Below are positions 1-9,288 of a DNA stretch of 51,192 nucleotides, piece after piece. Under the pieces are notes generated by a model. That model did no database searches, was not told the DNA's origin, and saw only the letters and a program-made list of their open reading frames with translations. This DNA is from an uncultured Pelagibacteraceae bacterium (GTDB taxonomy: Bacteria; Pseudomonadota; Alphaproteobacteria; Pelagibacterales; Pelagibacteraceae), in contig CACKIQ010000004.1 of assembly GCA_902600245.1 (NCBI GenBank), positions 1 to 51,192 of the forward strand, written 5' to 3'. The first letter of the stretch is position 1. Each line of letters starts with the position of its first letter. A program made the position numbers and the translations under genes.

Positions 1-1
1 A

Positions 2-982
2 GAAATGATCTCTGATTTAATTGAAAAAGGATTTGCATACAAAAATAAGATGCATGTTTATTTTGAAGTAAAAAAATTTAAAGATTATGGACAATTATCA
101 AACAAAAAATTAGATGAATTGGTTGCAGGCTCAAGGATTGAAGTAAGTGAAAATAAAAAAAATCCTGAAGATTTCGTTCTTTGGAAACCATCAGAAAAAG
201 ACGAACCATCATGGGAATCACCTTGGGGGAAAGGAAGACCAGGTTGGCATTTAGAATGTTCTGCAATGTCTAAAAAATATTTAGGGAAAGAATTTGATAT
301 TCATGGAGGAGGTATTGACTTATTATTTCCTCATCATGAAAATGAAATTGCTCAGTCAAGATGTGCAAATGATAGCAAAGTTTTTGCTAGTTATTGGTTA
401 CATAATGCTTTTATCACAATGTCCAACGAAAAAATGGCAAAATCTCAAGGTAATATTTTAAAAATTAAAGATTTTAGAAATATTAAAAGTGGTCAAGTCT
501 TAAGACTGGCTTTAATGAGTGCACATTACCGACAACCACTTGATTGGAATGATAAGCTTTTAAAAGACTGTGAAAATACAATTGATAAATGGTATAATAT
601 TTATTTAAAGATTGAAACAAAACATAAAATTTCAGAAGAAATCCTAAAACCTCTTTTTGATGATTTAAATACACCAGGGTATATCGCTAATTTGCATAAA
701 TTATATGATAAAGCATCAAAAGGTTCTGATGAAGAGAGAAGACTATTCATTTCCGCATGCAATTTTATTGGACTATTGAATGAGACTAAAGAGGATTGGC
801 TTGAATTTAAGAAAAACAAAGTATCAATTTCTGAAAATGAAATTTTGATTAAAATTAATCAGAGAAATGAAGCTAGAATTAATAAAAATTATGTTGAAGC
901 TGATAAAATAAGAGACGAGCTTTTTGACAAAGGTGTTTTAATAGAGGATAAAGATGGTAAAACGGTCTGGAAATTTAAATGA
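2..982 (+). CDS. cysS: Cysteine--tRNA ligase, 3' part (5' end outside window)
   Basis: Class I aminoacyl-tRNA synthetase that charges tRNA-Cys. The reading frame is open to the window edge, so the true start and the HIGH motif lie upstream; the ATG at base 5 is internal. Visible are the WHLECSAM and HHENEIAQS segments around the zinc site, and the KMSKS loop as KMAKSQGN near base 434. The C-terminal part has the helical tRNA-binding region and a final segment on residue modification of the family type (RDELFDKGV). The stop overlaps the cimA start by four bases (ATGA), so the two are probably translationally coupled. Assignment is secure; only the missing N-terminus is unknown. Confidence 0.96.
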   Translation, partial: EMISDLIEKGFAYKNKMHVYFEVKKFKDYGQLSNKKLDELVAGSRIEVSENKKNPEDFVLWKPSEKDEPSWESPWGKGRPGWHLECSAMSKKYLGKEFDIHGGGIDLLFPHHENEIAQSRCANDSKVFASYWLHNAFITMSNEKMAKSQGNILKIKDFRNIKSGQVLRLALMSAHYRQPLDWNDKLLKDCENTIDKWYNIYLKIETKHKISEEILKPLFDDLNTPGYIANLHKLYDKASKGSDEERRLFISACNFIGLLNETKEDWLEFKKNKVSISENEILIKINQRNEARINKNYVEADKIRDELFDKGVLIEDKDGKTVWKFK

Positions 983-2580
983 GTAAAGATCGTTTATATA
1001 TATTTGATACAACTTTGCGTGATGGAGCGCAGACTCAAGGTGTAGATTTTTCTATTGATGATAAAGAAAAAATATCTTCTTCTCTTGATAAATTAGGCGT
1101 TGATTACATTGAAGGAGGATGGCCGGGAGCAAATCCTACAGATACTGAATTTTTCAACAAAGATCATAATTTTAAATCTGCAAAATTAACCGCATTTGGT
1201 ATTACAAAAAAAACTGAACATAGTGCTGAGAATGATCCAATGCTATCCTCATTAATAAATTCTAAAAGTTCCTCGGTATGTTTATTTGGTAAATCTTGGG
1301 ATTTTCAGGTGGATGTTGCCCTTGGTATTTCAAATGGTCAAAATCTCTCAAACATAAGCGAAAGTGCAAAACATATTGTTAAATCTGGAAAAGAATTTAT
1401 GTTTGATGCTGAACATTTTTTTGATGGGTACAAATCGAATCCTGAATATGCAATTTCTTGTTTAAAAGCAGCATATGATAACGGCGCTAGATGGATCGTT
1501 TTATGTGACACAAACGGCGGAACTCTTCCTCATGAAGTAGATAAGATCGTTAGACAAGTTATTAATCACATTCCAGGTAAAAATTTAGGTATCCATGCTC
1601 ATAATGATACTGAAAATGCTGTAGCTAATAGTTTAGTTGCTGTACAAGCAGGAGTTAGACAAGTTCAGGGTACATTAAATGGATTAGGAGAGAGATGTGG
1701 AAATGCAAATTTAGTATCACTAATTCCTACATTTTTTTTAAAAAAAGATTTTTATGAAAACTATGAACTAAATATCAAACGCGAAAATTTAAAAAACCTA
1801 ACTCAATGTTCTAGGTTGTTAGATGAATTATTAAATAGAAAACCAAACAAACATCTTCCCTATGTCGGCGCTTCAGCTTTTTCACACAAAGGTGGCATGC
1901 ACGTTTCTGCTGTTCAAAAAGATCCAAAAACTTATGAACACGTTAATCCTGAAGAAGTTGGAAATTCTAGAAATATAGTTGTTTCAGATCAATCTGGACA
2001 ATCAAATATTATGTCTAGATTAAACCTTATAGGTATAAATGTTGAAAAAAGTGATCCAAAAATTAAAAAACTTTTAGAGGAAGTAAAAGATAGAGAATTT
2101 ATTGGTTACAGTTATGATGGTGCTGATGCATCTTTTGAATTATTAGCCAGAAGATTAATGGGAGAGATACCAAGATACATTTCTATTAATGAATATGATG
2201 TTTCAGTTAAAAAAGATAATGCAGGAGAAATTATTTCACACGCAAAAGCTCAATTAGAAGTAGATGGAGAAAAAATTTTGTGTGAAGGTCAAGGAAACGG
2301 TCCAGTTAACGCTTTGGATAATGCAATTAGGAAGAATGTAAGCAAGCTTGCTAAATATTCACAATATTTAAAAGATTTAAGACTTGTTGATTACAAAGTT
2401 AGAATTTTAAATACCGGTACAGAAGCTGTAACAAGGGTAAGTATTGAAAGTACAGACTCTAAAGGTGTTAATTGGTTCACTATTGGTGTGTCTCCAAACA
2501 TTATTGATGCATCTTTCAAAGCTTTAGTGGACAGTCTGGATTATAAGTTATTTAAGGATAAAGCCCCTGGAAGTTTGTAA
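979..2580 (+). CDS. cimA: (R)-citramalate synthase
   Basis: DRE-TIM metallolyase family enzyme that condenses pyruvate with acetyl-CoA to citramalate, a route to 2-oxobutyrate and isoleucine. The N-terminal barrel opens with FDTTLRDGAQ (residues 9-18), whose Arg14 and Asp15 are the family catalytic and metal residues, and carries the metal-binding HAH at 206-208 followed by GTLNGLGERCGN. A LeuA-type regulatory dimerisation domain fills roughly residues 400-533. The 533-residue length fits CimA better than 2-isopropylmalate synthase or homocitrate synthase, which are the alternatives. It overlaps cysS by four bases, an arrangement I recall from other alphaproteobacteria. Feedback control by isoleucine is expected for the family but not visible here. 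Confidence 0.9.
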   Translation: MSKDRLYIFDTTLRDGAQTQGVDFSIDDKEKISSSLDKLGVDYIEGGWPGANPTDTEFFNKDHNFKSAKLTAFGITKKTEHSAENDPMLSSLINSKSSSVCLFGKSWDFQVDVALGISNGQNLSNISESAKHIVKSGKEFMFDAEHFFDGYKSNPEYAISCLKAAYDNGARWIVLCDTNGGTLPHEVDKIVRQVINHIPGKNLGIHAHNDTENAVANSLVAVQAGVRQVQGTLNGLGERCGNANLVSLIPTFFLKKDFYENYELNIKRENLKNLTQCSRLLDELLNRKPNKHLPYVGASAFSHKGGMHVSAVQKDPKTYEHVNPEEVGNSRNIVVSDQSGQSNIMSRLNLIGINVEKSDPKIKKLLEEVKDREFIGYSYDGADASFELLARRLMGEIPRYISINEYDVSVKKDNAGEIISHAKAQLEVDGEKILCEGQGNGPVNALDNAIRKNVSKLAKYSQYLKDLRLVDYKVRILNTGTEAVTRVSIESTDSKGVNWFTIGVSPNIIDASFKALVDSLDYKLFKDKAPGSL

Positions 2581-2582
2581 GA

Positions 2583-3446
2583 ATGAAAATTAAAAAATTT
2601 TCAGAGAAACCGTTAGACCTAGAAACAAGAGTTGGTGCTAAACCAATAGTTTGTTATCCAAATACAAATGTTGAAGAAAAAAATTTAAGTATCCTACATT
2701 CTGCTAGAAAACATTTGGTTAAAAAAAATGAAGTTATTATTCCTCCTAGAGATGCAAAAACATTTGAGGTTAAATTTGGAGAGTTTTTTAGAATTGAGAG
2801 TATAGATGGTCCACAAGTAGGAGATCTAAATTTATTTAACTTAAAAAATTTAGAGGAAAAATTTTATTCAGGTAAAACAAGAGCTCTCTATGGAACCCAT
2901 CTTTCAGTGGGAGATAAAATGTTTAGTAGTTTTCCATATCTTAGATCTCTGGCGACGATAACCTGGGATACTTTAGATTGGTATGATTATGATAAAGATG
3001 GAGGATCTGTTCATGATGTAATTGGTACAAGATGTGATCCTTATACATCAAAACTTCTGAGTGATAATGATTATCACTATTGTTGTCATTCGAATTTAAC
3101 AAGAGCTTTAGTGAAAGAAAAAAATATCCAATTAGATCATGCTGAAAAAATAGTTCATGATGTGTTAAATGTTTTTATGTTAACTGGATTTACTAATGAT
3201 ACCAAACAATACTTTATGAAAGCAAGTCCTGTTAGACCTGGAGATTATTTAGAATTTTTTGCTGAAACAGATTTATTAGGTGCCCTTTCTGCTTGTCCAG
3301 GTGGGGATTGTGGATCCGAGCATTCTTCTGATTTAGCAAAATGTTATCCTTTAAAAGTTTCTATTTGGACAATAGACTCTAAATATTTAAATAATATTAA
3401 ACCATCAGTTATTTCAAATTATAATAGAAATCATGGCCTAGATTAA
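2583..3446 (+). CDS. DUF1989 (urea carboxylase-associated family) protein
   Basis: 287-residue protein of the DUF1989 family, often called urea carboxylase-associated because relatives sit beside urea amidolyase genes. Visible family features are a segment around GPQVGDLNLFNL, ALYGTHLSVGDKMFS, and the Cys-rich ACPGGDCG motif near the C-terminus (about residues 237-244), which suggests a metal site. No urea carboxylase or allophanate hydrolase gene is nearby, so the name says little about its job here. It lies two bases after cimA and shares one base with trmJ (TAATG), so it is probably co-transcribed with both. No signal peptide or membrane segment is seen. Family call is good; function is unknown. 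Confidence 0.8.
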   Translation: MKIKKFSEKPLDLETRVGAKPIVCYPNTNVEEKNLSILHSARKHLVKKNEVIIPPRDAKTFEVKFGEFFRIESIDGPQVGDLNLFNLKNLEEKFYSGKTRALYGTHLSVGDKMFSSFPYLRSLATITWDTLDWYDYDKDGGSVHDVIGTRCDPYTSKLLSDNDYHYCCHSNLTRALVKEKNIQLDHAEKIVHDVLNVFMLTGFTNDTKQYFMKASPVRPGDYLEFFAETDLLGALSACPGGDCGSEHSSDLAKCYPLKVSIWTIDSKYLNNIKPSVISNYNRNHGLD

Positions 3447-4159
3447 TGTCTGTTAATAATATTTCTTTCATATTACACAAACCCCAACTTTCTGAAAACA
3501 TTGGAGCATGTGCAAGAGGTATAAAAAATTTCAATTTTAATAAACTTATAATTGTTGATCCCAAACCAATATTCCCGAATGATAAAATTTTAGCAACCTC
3601 TGTAGGAGCTAAAGATATAATCAATAAAGCTAAAAATTTTGAAAGTTTAGAAAAATCTTTAAAGAATATTGATATTGTAATTGCAACATCTGCACGATTT
3701 AGAAATAAAAATATTAAACATATTCAATTAAAGGATTTAAAAAAAATAAATTACAAAAAAAATGTAGCTTTTTTATTTGGGTCAGAGGCATCAGGTTTAT
3801 CAAATAACGAAATAAGTTATGCAAATTATACTCTTCAAATTCCAACAAATCCTTACTTTAAATCTTTAAATTTATCTCACAGCTTAATAATAATTGCACA
3901 ATATGTATCAAGTATTATCAATCTAAAAGTATCTTCTTTTAAAAAATCCAATAAAGTTAGATCAGCGTCTAAAAAAGAAATAATCGCTATGGCAAATCTT
4001 TGTATTAATAATCTTGAGGACATTAATTTTTTTAAAACAAAAGACAAGAAGCCGATTATGCTAGAAAACTTAAGGAATATTTTTTACAGGATGGAATTAT
4101 CAACTAAAGAAACACGTATTTTATCAGGTGTATTTGCAAGTTTAGGTAAAAAACGTTGA
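3446..4159 (+). CDS. trmJ: SPOUT-family tRNA/rRNA methyltransferase, TrmJ type
   Basis: SpoU/TrmH-superfamily 2'-O-ribose methyltransferase, most like TrmJ, which modifies tRNA position 32 using S-adenosylmethionine. Motif 1 is visible at the N-terminus (residues about 12-22, LSENIGACARG), motif 2 as FLFGSEASGLS near residue 111, and motif 3 as SLNLSHSLIIIAQ near residue 139; the last two form the knotted cofactor site. The roughly 70-residue C-terminal extension is typical of TrmJ. The start overlaps the DUF1989 stop by one base. The rpsD promoter begins at the base directly after the stop. The exact RNA target cannot be read from sequence. Confidence 0.85.
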   Translation: MSVNNISFILHKPQLSENIGACARGIKNFNFNKLIIVDPKPIFPNDKILATSVGAKDIINKAKNFESLEKSLKNIDIVIATSARFRNKNIKHIQLKDLKKINYKKNVAFLFGSEASGLSNNEISYANYTLQIPTNPYFKSLNLSHSLIIIAQYVSSIINLKVSSFKKSNKVRSASKKEIIAMANLCINNLEDINFFKTKDKKPIMLENLRNIFYRMELSTKETRILSGVFASLGKKR

Positions 4160-4187
4160 TTGACAAAATTAAGAGTAAGTTTATAAA
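4160..4187 (+). promoter_or_regulatory. Promoter for rpsD
   Basis: TTGACA (4160-4165), a 16-base spacer, then TATAAA (4182-4187), beginning at the base after the trmJ stop codon. The next bases, GCCCAC, are strikingly G+C-rich for this sequence. The predicted start would be about 4194, leaving a leader of only about six bases before the rpsD ATG at 4200, so the mRNA may be nearly leaderless. This is the best consensus match in the window. Confidence 0.65.
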
Positions 4188-4199
4188 GCCCACTATTAA

Positions 4200-4817
4200 A
4201 TGACAAAAAGATTAAACTCTAAACATAAAGTAGACAGAAGATTAAAAGTAAATCTTTGGGGTAGACCCAAAAGTCCCTTTAACACTAGAGCATACGGACC
4301 AGGCCAGCATGGCCAAACTAAAACATCAAAACCTTCTGATTATGGAATTCAGCTTCAAGCAAAACAAAAATTAAAAGCTTATTACGGAAATATTAATGAA
4401 AGACAATTTAGAAATATTTACAAAAAAGCAGTAATGCTTAAAGGTGACACTGGTGAAAACTTAATAGGTCTTTTAGAAAGAAGATTAGATGCTGTGATCT
4501 ATAGAGCAAAATTTGCAACAACAATTTTTTCAGCTAGACAATTAATCAATCATGGGCATGTCAAAGTAAATGGAAAAAAAGTAAACATTGGAAGTTATTT
4601 AGTTAGAGAAGAAGATTCAATCGAAATAAGAGATAAATCTAAACAACTTGCAATCATTGATATTGCTCTTGCTAATAAGGAGAGAGAAACTCCAGAATAT
4701 ATTCAGATGGATGAAAAAAATAAAAAACTTAAATTTGTTAGAGTTCCAAAATTTGAAGAAGTTCCATATCCAATTGTTATGGAACCAAATTTAGTAATTG
4801 AATATTATTCAAGATAA
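4200..4817 (+). CDS. rpsD: 30S ribosomal protein S4
   Basis: Primary 16S rRNA-binding protein of the small subunit body, 205 residues, normal for the alphaproteobacterial form. The N-terminal [18 protein letters not shown] segment lacks the zinc-binding cysteines seen in some S4 proteins. The S4 RNA-binding domain spans about residues 93-155 ([15 protein letters not shown]). It stands alone here, away from the alpha operon (rpsM-rpsK-rpoA), where S4 sits in enterobacteria, and has its own promoter candidate. Its stop codon directly abuts the grxD stop on the other strand, with no spacer. Confidence 0.98.
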   Translation: MTKRLNSKHKVDRRLKVNLWGRPKSPFNTRAYGPGQHGQTKTSKPSDYGIQLQAKQKLKAYYGNINERQFRNIYKKAVMLKGDTGENLIGLLERRLDAVIYRAKFATTIFSARQLINHGHVKVNGKKVNIGSYLVREEDSIEIRDKSKQLAIIDIALANKERETPEYIQMDEKNKKLKFVRVPKFEEVPYPIVMEPNLVIEYYSR

Positions 4818-5156
4818 TTAGCTTTTAGACTTAAAATTTATATTTTTACTTTCAAAAAGTTTTGCTAGTTCACCGCTTTCGTACATTTCTTTAACTATAT
4901 CACATCCACCAATAAATTCATTTTTTACATATAGTTGAGGTATTGTTGGCCAATCGCTAAAAACTTTAATACCTTCTCTTAAATTTTGATTTTCTAAAAC
5001 ATTTATACCTTTAAAATTTACTTCAAGAACTTTTAATATATTAGAAGTAGCCATCGAAAAACCACATTGTGGAGCATCAGGTGTACCTTTCATAAATAAA
5101 CAAACATCGTTGTTTTCTATTTCATTTTTAATCAATTCGTTTGTTTGTTGATCCAT
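4818..5156 (-). CDS. grxD: Monothiol glutaredoxin (CGFS type)
   Basis: 112-residue single-domain monothiol glutaredoxin of the Grx4/GrxD type. The active-site CGFS motif begins at Cys31, after KGTPDAPQ. The glutathione-binding segments WPTIPQLYV and GGCDIV follow. Proteins of this class bridge a [2Fe-2S] cluster with glutathione and hand clusters to targets, often as a heterodimer with BolA. The bolA gene lies one base upstream in the same operon, which supports that partnership. It is the last gene of the purine operon and ends exactly against rpsD, with no room for a separate terminator. Confidence 0.95.
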   Translation of the reverse strand: MDQQTNELIKNEIENNDVCLFMKGTPDAPQCGFSMATSNILKVLEVNFKGINVLENQNLREGIKVFSDWPTIPQLYVKNEFIGGCDIVKEMYESGELAKLFESKNINFKSKS

Positions 5157-5157
5157 T

Positions 5158-5388
5158 TTAGTTCTCCTTTGTTTTAATTGCTAAAGCATGTAATTCATTT
5201 CCCATTCTGCCTTTTAATGAATTATAAACCATTTTATGTTGTTCAATTTTACTTTTACCAGAAAATTGAGATGAAGTTACAGTTGCAGAGTAATGATTCC
5301 CATCTCCAGCTAAATCTTGAATTTCTACAACCGCATCTGGCATTGCCTCTTTTATAAAATTTTCAATTTCTTTTAAATCCATTGCCAT
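5158..5388 (-). CDS. bolA: BolA family protein (IbaG/YrbA-like)
   Basis: 76-residue BolA-fold protein. Visible features are the DGNHYSATV strand-loop with a histidine likely to be a cluster ligand, and the C-terminal [10 protein letters not shown] segment that matches the conserved RHALAIK-type ending. The short length fits the IbaG/YrbA subgroup rather than full-length BolA. BolA proteins pair with CGFS glutaredoxins to hold or transfer [2Fe-2S] clusters, and grxD follows one base later. The ATG overlaps the purL stop by one base (TAATG). A Met-Ala-Met start leaves two possible start codons two residues apart. Confidence 0.9.
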   Translation of the reverse strand: MAMDLKEIENFIKEAMPDAVVEIQDLAGDGNHYSATVTSSQFSGKSKIEQHKMVYNSLKGRMGNELHALAIKTKEN

Positions 5389-7580
5389 TATTTACTCATA
5401 TATTTCAAAAGCCAACTATTATTATAAGTTGATAATTCGTCAATTGAAACTTTTGTCTTATCATTAAAATATAGTTCATTTTCACTAATTGTACCAAGTT
5501 CATCAAAATGGACGGCATTTCTATTCAATATATCAGCTACTTTTTTAAAATCTTTTTTGTTTATTTCTAGAATATACCTACCTTGATCTTCAGAAAATAA
5601 GTATTCTATTTCATTGATAAGATATTGAGGTTTTTTAATATTTATTCCTTTTTTTCCTTTAATACACATTTTAGCTGCTGCAGTTATTATGCCACCTAAA
5701 GAAACATCGTGTGCACTTTTTATTAAGTTATTATCAATCAATTTTAGCACTGTTTCTCCATTATTTTTTTCATTAAATAAATTTACTTCAGGTGGTGGAC
5801 CATTTTTTTCATCTAAAATATTTCTTGCAAATAAACTTTGATCAATATGTCCTTCAGTTTTTCCAATTACTAAAGCAATATTGCCAACTTCTTTGAACTC
5901 CATAGTGATCATATTCTTATAATTTTTGATTAACCCAACTCCACCAATTGAAGGTGTAGGTTTTATACCTTTGTCTTTTGTTTGGTTATAGAAAGATACA
6001 TTTCCGGAAACTACTGGAAATTTTAAATATTCGCTTGCCTCTCCAATTCCCTGAACACATTCAACAAACTCACCCATGTTTTCCTCTTTTTCAGGACTAC
6101 CAAAATTTAAACAATTAGTAATTGCAATTGGTTTAGCACCAACAGATATTAGATTTCTAAAACTTTCACATACTACTTGCTTTCCACCTGTTAATGGATG
6201 AGCCCAACAATAAACTGCTGAAGAATCTACAGAAGCAGCAACAGCTTTATCTGTTCCATGAACTCTTACAACACCAGCGTCTCCACCAGGTTTCTGTATC
6301 GTATCTCCCATAACAGTGTGATCATATTGTTGCCAAATCCATTCTTTACTACATACATTTGGGTTTGCTAAAATTTTTTTTAAAACATCAATAATTTTTA
6401 GATGTTTAATATCTTCTTTTTTAATTTTATTCTTTTTAGGAAGTTTTGCTTTTTTCCATTTACGATCATACATAGGAGAGTTTTCAACCAAGGTATTAAC
6501 CGGAATATCTGCAACTTTTTCCTCATCAAAATAAAGTTCTATTTTTTTTGACTTAGTAGTTTTTCCAATCACTGCAAAATCTAAGTTCCATTTATCAAAT
6601 ATTTTTTTCGCATGCTCTTCTTTGCCATTTTCCAAAACAATCAACATTCTTTCTTGGCTTTCAGAAAGCATTATTTCATAAGGCGTCATCTTGGCTTCTC
6701 TACAAGGTACTTTATTTAAATTAATTTCTATTCCGAGGTTTCCTTTTGAGGCCATTTCAATACTTGAAGAAGTTAATCCTGCAGCACCCATATCCTGGAT
6801 AGCTATAATGGAATCTCCAGCCATTAGCTCTAAACAAGCTTCTAATAAAAGTTTTTCAGTAAACGGATCTCCTACTTGAACTGTCGGTTTCTTTTCCTCA
6901 ACTTTTTCATCAAAACTAGCTGAAGCCATACTAGCACCATGTATTCCATCTCGTCCAGTTTTAGACCCAACATAAATGACAGGCTTATTTAAACCAGCTG
7001 CTTTAGAGTAAAATATCTTATCTTTTTTAACTAATCCTAAAGTCATAGCGTTAACTAAAATATTTCCATTATAAGAGCTATCAAAGCTTGTTTGGCCAGC
7101 GATTGTTGGAACACCCATGCAGTTTCCATAACCACCTATGCCATGAACAACACCTCTTAATAAATTTTTTGTTTTTTTATGTTGTGGTGATCCAAAATGT
7201 ATTGAATTCAAGTTAGCTATTGGTCTTGCACCCATTGTAAATACATCTCTCATTATTCCTCCAACGCCAGTAGCAGCACCTTGGTAAGGTTCAATAAATG
7301 ACGGGTGATTGTGACTTTCTATTTTAAAAACTATTGCATCATTATCTTCAATATCTATAACACCAGCATTTTCTCCAGGACCTTGAATAACTTTCTTTCC
7401 TTTAGTAGGTAGCTTCTTTAAATGTAATCTTGATGATTTATAAGAACAATGCTCATTCCACATTGCGGAAAAAATTCCTAGTTCTGTTATGTTAGGAGTT
7501 CTTTTTAATAGCTCACAAATTTTAGCGTATTCATCTTTCTTTAAACCGTGATCAACTGCTACTTGCTCGTTTACAATCAT
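5388..7580 (-). CDS. purL: Phosphoribosylformylglycinamidine synthase subunit PurL (small type)
   Basis: ATP-dependent synthetase subunit that converts FGAR to FGAM in step four of purine synthesis, using ammonia from PurQ. At 730 residues it is the small PurL that works with separate PurS and PurQ, unlike the about 1,300-residue enterobacterial fusion. Visible are the WNEHCSYKSS segment near the N-terminus, GPGENAGVIDI, FKIESHNHPS, and two AIRS-like halves (second half around KPGGDAGVVRVHG). It overlaps purQ by four bases and bolA by one base, so the operon is probably translationally coupled throughout. Confidence 0.97.
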   Translation of the reverse strand: MIVNEQVAVDHGLKKDEYAKICELLKRTPNITELGIFSAMWNEHCSYKSSRLHLKKLPTKGKKVIQGPGENAGVIDIEDNDAIVFKIESHNHPSFIEPYQGAATGVGGIMRDVFTMGARPIANLNSIHFGSPQHKKTKNLLRGVVHGIGGYGNCMGVPTIAGQTSFDSSYNGNILVNAMTLGLVKKDKIFYSKAAGLNKPVIYVGSKTGRDGIHGASMASASFDEKVEEKKPTVQVGDPFTEKLLLEACLELMAGDSIIAIQDMGAAGLTSSSIEMASKGNLGIEINLNKVPCREAKMTPYEIMLSESQERMLIVLENGKEEHAKKIFDKWNLDFAVIGKTTKSKKIELYFDEEKVADIPVNTLVENSPMYDRKWKKAKLPKKNKIKKEDIKHLKIIDVLKKILANPNVCSKEWIWQQYDHTVMGDTIQKPGGDAGVVRVHGTDKAVAASVDSSAVYCWAHPLTGGKQVVCESFRNLISVGAKPIAITNCLNFGSPEKEENMGEFVECVQGIGEASEYLKFPVVSGNVSFYNQTKDKGIKPTPSIGGVGLIKNYKNMITMEFKEVGNIALVIGKTEGHIDQSLFARNILDEKNGPPPEVNLFNEKNNGETVLKLIDNNLIKSAHDVSLGGIITAAAKMCIKGKKGINIKKPQYLINEIEYLFSEDQGRYILEINKKDFKKVADILNRNAVHFDELGTISENELYFNDKTKVSIDELSTYNNSWLLKYMSK

Positions 7581-8260
7581 TTTAAGTTGTTTATTAAGTT
7601 TTTAAAAAACAATGATCCATCTTCACCAGATAAAGATGTATGAATCATTCTTTCAGGATGGGGCATCATTCCTAGAACGTTTTTTTCTTTATTAAATATA
7701 CCAGCAATATTTTTTATGGATCCATTAGGATTAAATTGATCTTCTATTTTTCCATTTTCATCACAATAATTAATAGCTATTTGATTATTGTCTTCAATTT
7801 CTTTTAATTGATCATTGGTACAAAAATAATTTCCTTCATTATGAGCAATGTGAAGTTCTAAAATTTCGTTTTCAATATTTTTAAAATATTTATTTTTTTT
7901 GTCGTTAATTTTTATAAAAACGTTTTTACAAATAAATTCTAAATATTTGTTTCGAAGCAAAACACCTGGAACTAAACCAGTTTCTACCAGTATTTGAAAT
8001 CCATTACAGATACCCATAACCATACCACCAGCATTAGCAAAATTAATTACAGACTGCATTATTTTTGATTTAGATGCCATACTTCCACATCTCAAGTAAT
8101 CACCATACGAGAAACCACCTGGTAAAACTACCAAGTCACTTTTTGGTAATTCAGCATCTGTGTGCCAAACCATTTTATTTTTAAATCCAAATTTTTTCAG
8201 AGCAACATCCATGTCTCTATCACAATTTGAACCTGGAAAAGTAATAACTGATGATTTCAT
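7577..8260 (-). CDS. purQ: Phosphoribosylformylglycinamidine synthase, glutaminase subunit PurQ
   Basis: Class I glutamine amidotransferase that supplies ammonia to PurL. The catalytic triad is visible: nucleophile Cys85 in GICNGFQ, with His201 and Glu203 in MPHPERM. The N-terminal FPGSNCDRD motif is typical of PurQ. Length, 227 residues, is normal. It lies three bases after purS and overlaps purL by four bases, consistent with fixed-ratio synthesis of the PurS-PurQ-PurL complex. Confidence 0.97.
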   Translation of the reverse strand: MKSSVITFPGSNCDRDMDVALKKFGFKNKMVWHTDAELPKSDLVVLPGGFSYGDYLRCGSMASKSKIMQSVINFANAGGMVMGICNGFQILVETGLVPGVLLRNKYLEFICKNVFIKINDKKNKYFKNIENEILELHIAHNEGNYFCTNDQLKEIEDNNQIAINYCDENGKIEDQFNPNGSIKNIAGIFNKEKNVLGMMPHPERMIHTSLSGEDGSLFFKNLINNLK

Positions 8261-8263
8261 TAA

Positions 8264-8506
8264 TTACTTTGGATCAATAATTTTATAATTTTCAATTACA
8301 AGATTTGCCAAAAGTTTTTTGCACATTTCTTCAACTTTTGCCTTTGCTTTAACGTTGTCGGTTTCTTTAGTGTCTATTTCAAAATATTTACCTTGTCTAA
8401 CTTCATTTACATCATCAAAACCCATTCCATCAAGAGTTTGATGGATAACTTTTCCTTGTGGATCAAGCACATCTTTTTTTAGAGTGATGATTACAGAAAT
8501 TTTCAT
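8264..8506 (-). CDS. purS: Phosphoribosylformylglycinamidine synthase subunit PurS
   Basis: 80-residue accessory subunit that bridges PurQ and PurL in the three-part FGAM synthase. Visible features are an N-terminal strand ([17 protein letters not shown]), the GMGF turn, the [10 protein letters not shown] strand and a C-terminal NLVIENYKI strand, all typical of PurS. It overlaps purC by four bases and is followed by purQ after three bases. Size and position leave little doubt despite the short sequence. Confidence 0.94.
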   Translation of the reverse strand: MKISVIITLKKDVLDPQGKVIHQTLDGMGFDDVNEVRQGKYFEIDTKETDNVKAKAKVEEMCKKLLANLVIENYKIIDPK

Positions 8507-9288
8507 TTTTTCTTTCTTTTAACCGAAGATAATTTAGTTACATTTACTGCGGAAACATTAGATTGTTCATGGAGAATACCTAATCTTTTAGCAACCTCAG
8601 TATATGCTGGAATTAAATCACCCAAATCTTTTCTAAATCGATCTTTATCTAATTTTTTTTCAGTAATACTGTCCCATAGTCTGCAAGTATCAGGACTAAT
8701 TTCATCTGCCAAAATAACCTCATTTTTTCCATCAATTTTAACTCTTCCAAATTCTAATTTAAAATCGATAAGTTTAATTCCAACACCTCTAAACATTCCA
8801 ATCATAAAATCATTAATTCTTAAAATCATTTTTTTAACTTTATCGATTTCTGTTTTTGATGCCCAATCAAATGCTAAAATATGCTCTTCGGATATTAATG
8901 GATCTCCAAGCTTGTCATCTTTTAAGCAGTATTCAATTAGAGGTTCTTTTAAAACAGTACCATCCTCAATGCCCAATCTTTTAGTAATTGAACCTGTTGC
9001 AACATTTCTCACAATAAATTCTATCGGAATTATTTCTACAAGCTTAATGATTTGTTCACGCATATTTAATCTTTTAACTAAATGATTTTTAATTCCTATT
9101 TGAGAGAGGTTAGAGAGTATGTGTTCTGATATTCTATTATTTAGAACACCCTTTCCTTCAATTGTTGTTTTTTTTTGATTATTGAATGCAGTTGCATCAT
9201 CTTTAAAATATTGGATCACTAAGGTTTTATCATTTGTTGCATAAATGATTTTAGCTTTTCCTTCGTATAATTTTTTCCCTTTTTTCAT
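8503..9288 (-). CDS. purC: Phosphoribosylaminoimidazole-succinocarboxamide synthase (SAICAR synthase)
   Basis: Joins aspartate to CAIR in purine synthesis, using ATP. Recognised from the N-terminal [13 protein letters not shown] nucleotide-binding strand, [11 protein letters not shown] near residue 95, [26 protein letters not shown] and the RKDLGD segment. Length of 261 residues is near the bacterial norm of about 240-255, the extra being a basic tail (SSVKRKKK). It shares one base with the purB stop (TAATG) and overlaps purS by four bases. Confidence 0.97.
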   Translation of the reverse strand: MKKGKKLYEGKAKIIYATNDKTLVIQYFKDDATAFNNQKKTTIEGKGVLNNRISEHILSNLSQIGIKNHLVKRLNMREQIIKLVEIIPIEFIVRNVATGSITKRLGIEDGTVLKEPLIEYCLKDDKLGDPLISEEHILAFDWASKTEIDKVKKMILRINDFMIGMFRGVGIKLIDFKLEFGRVKIDGKNEVILADEISPDTCRLWDSITEKKLDKDRFRKDLGDLIPAYTEVAKRLGILHEQSNVSAVNVTKLSSVKRKKK

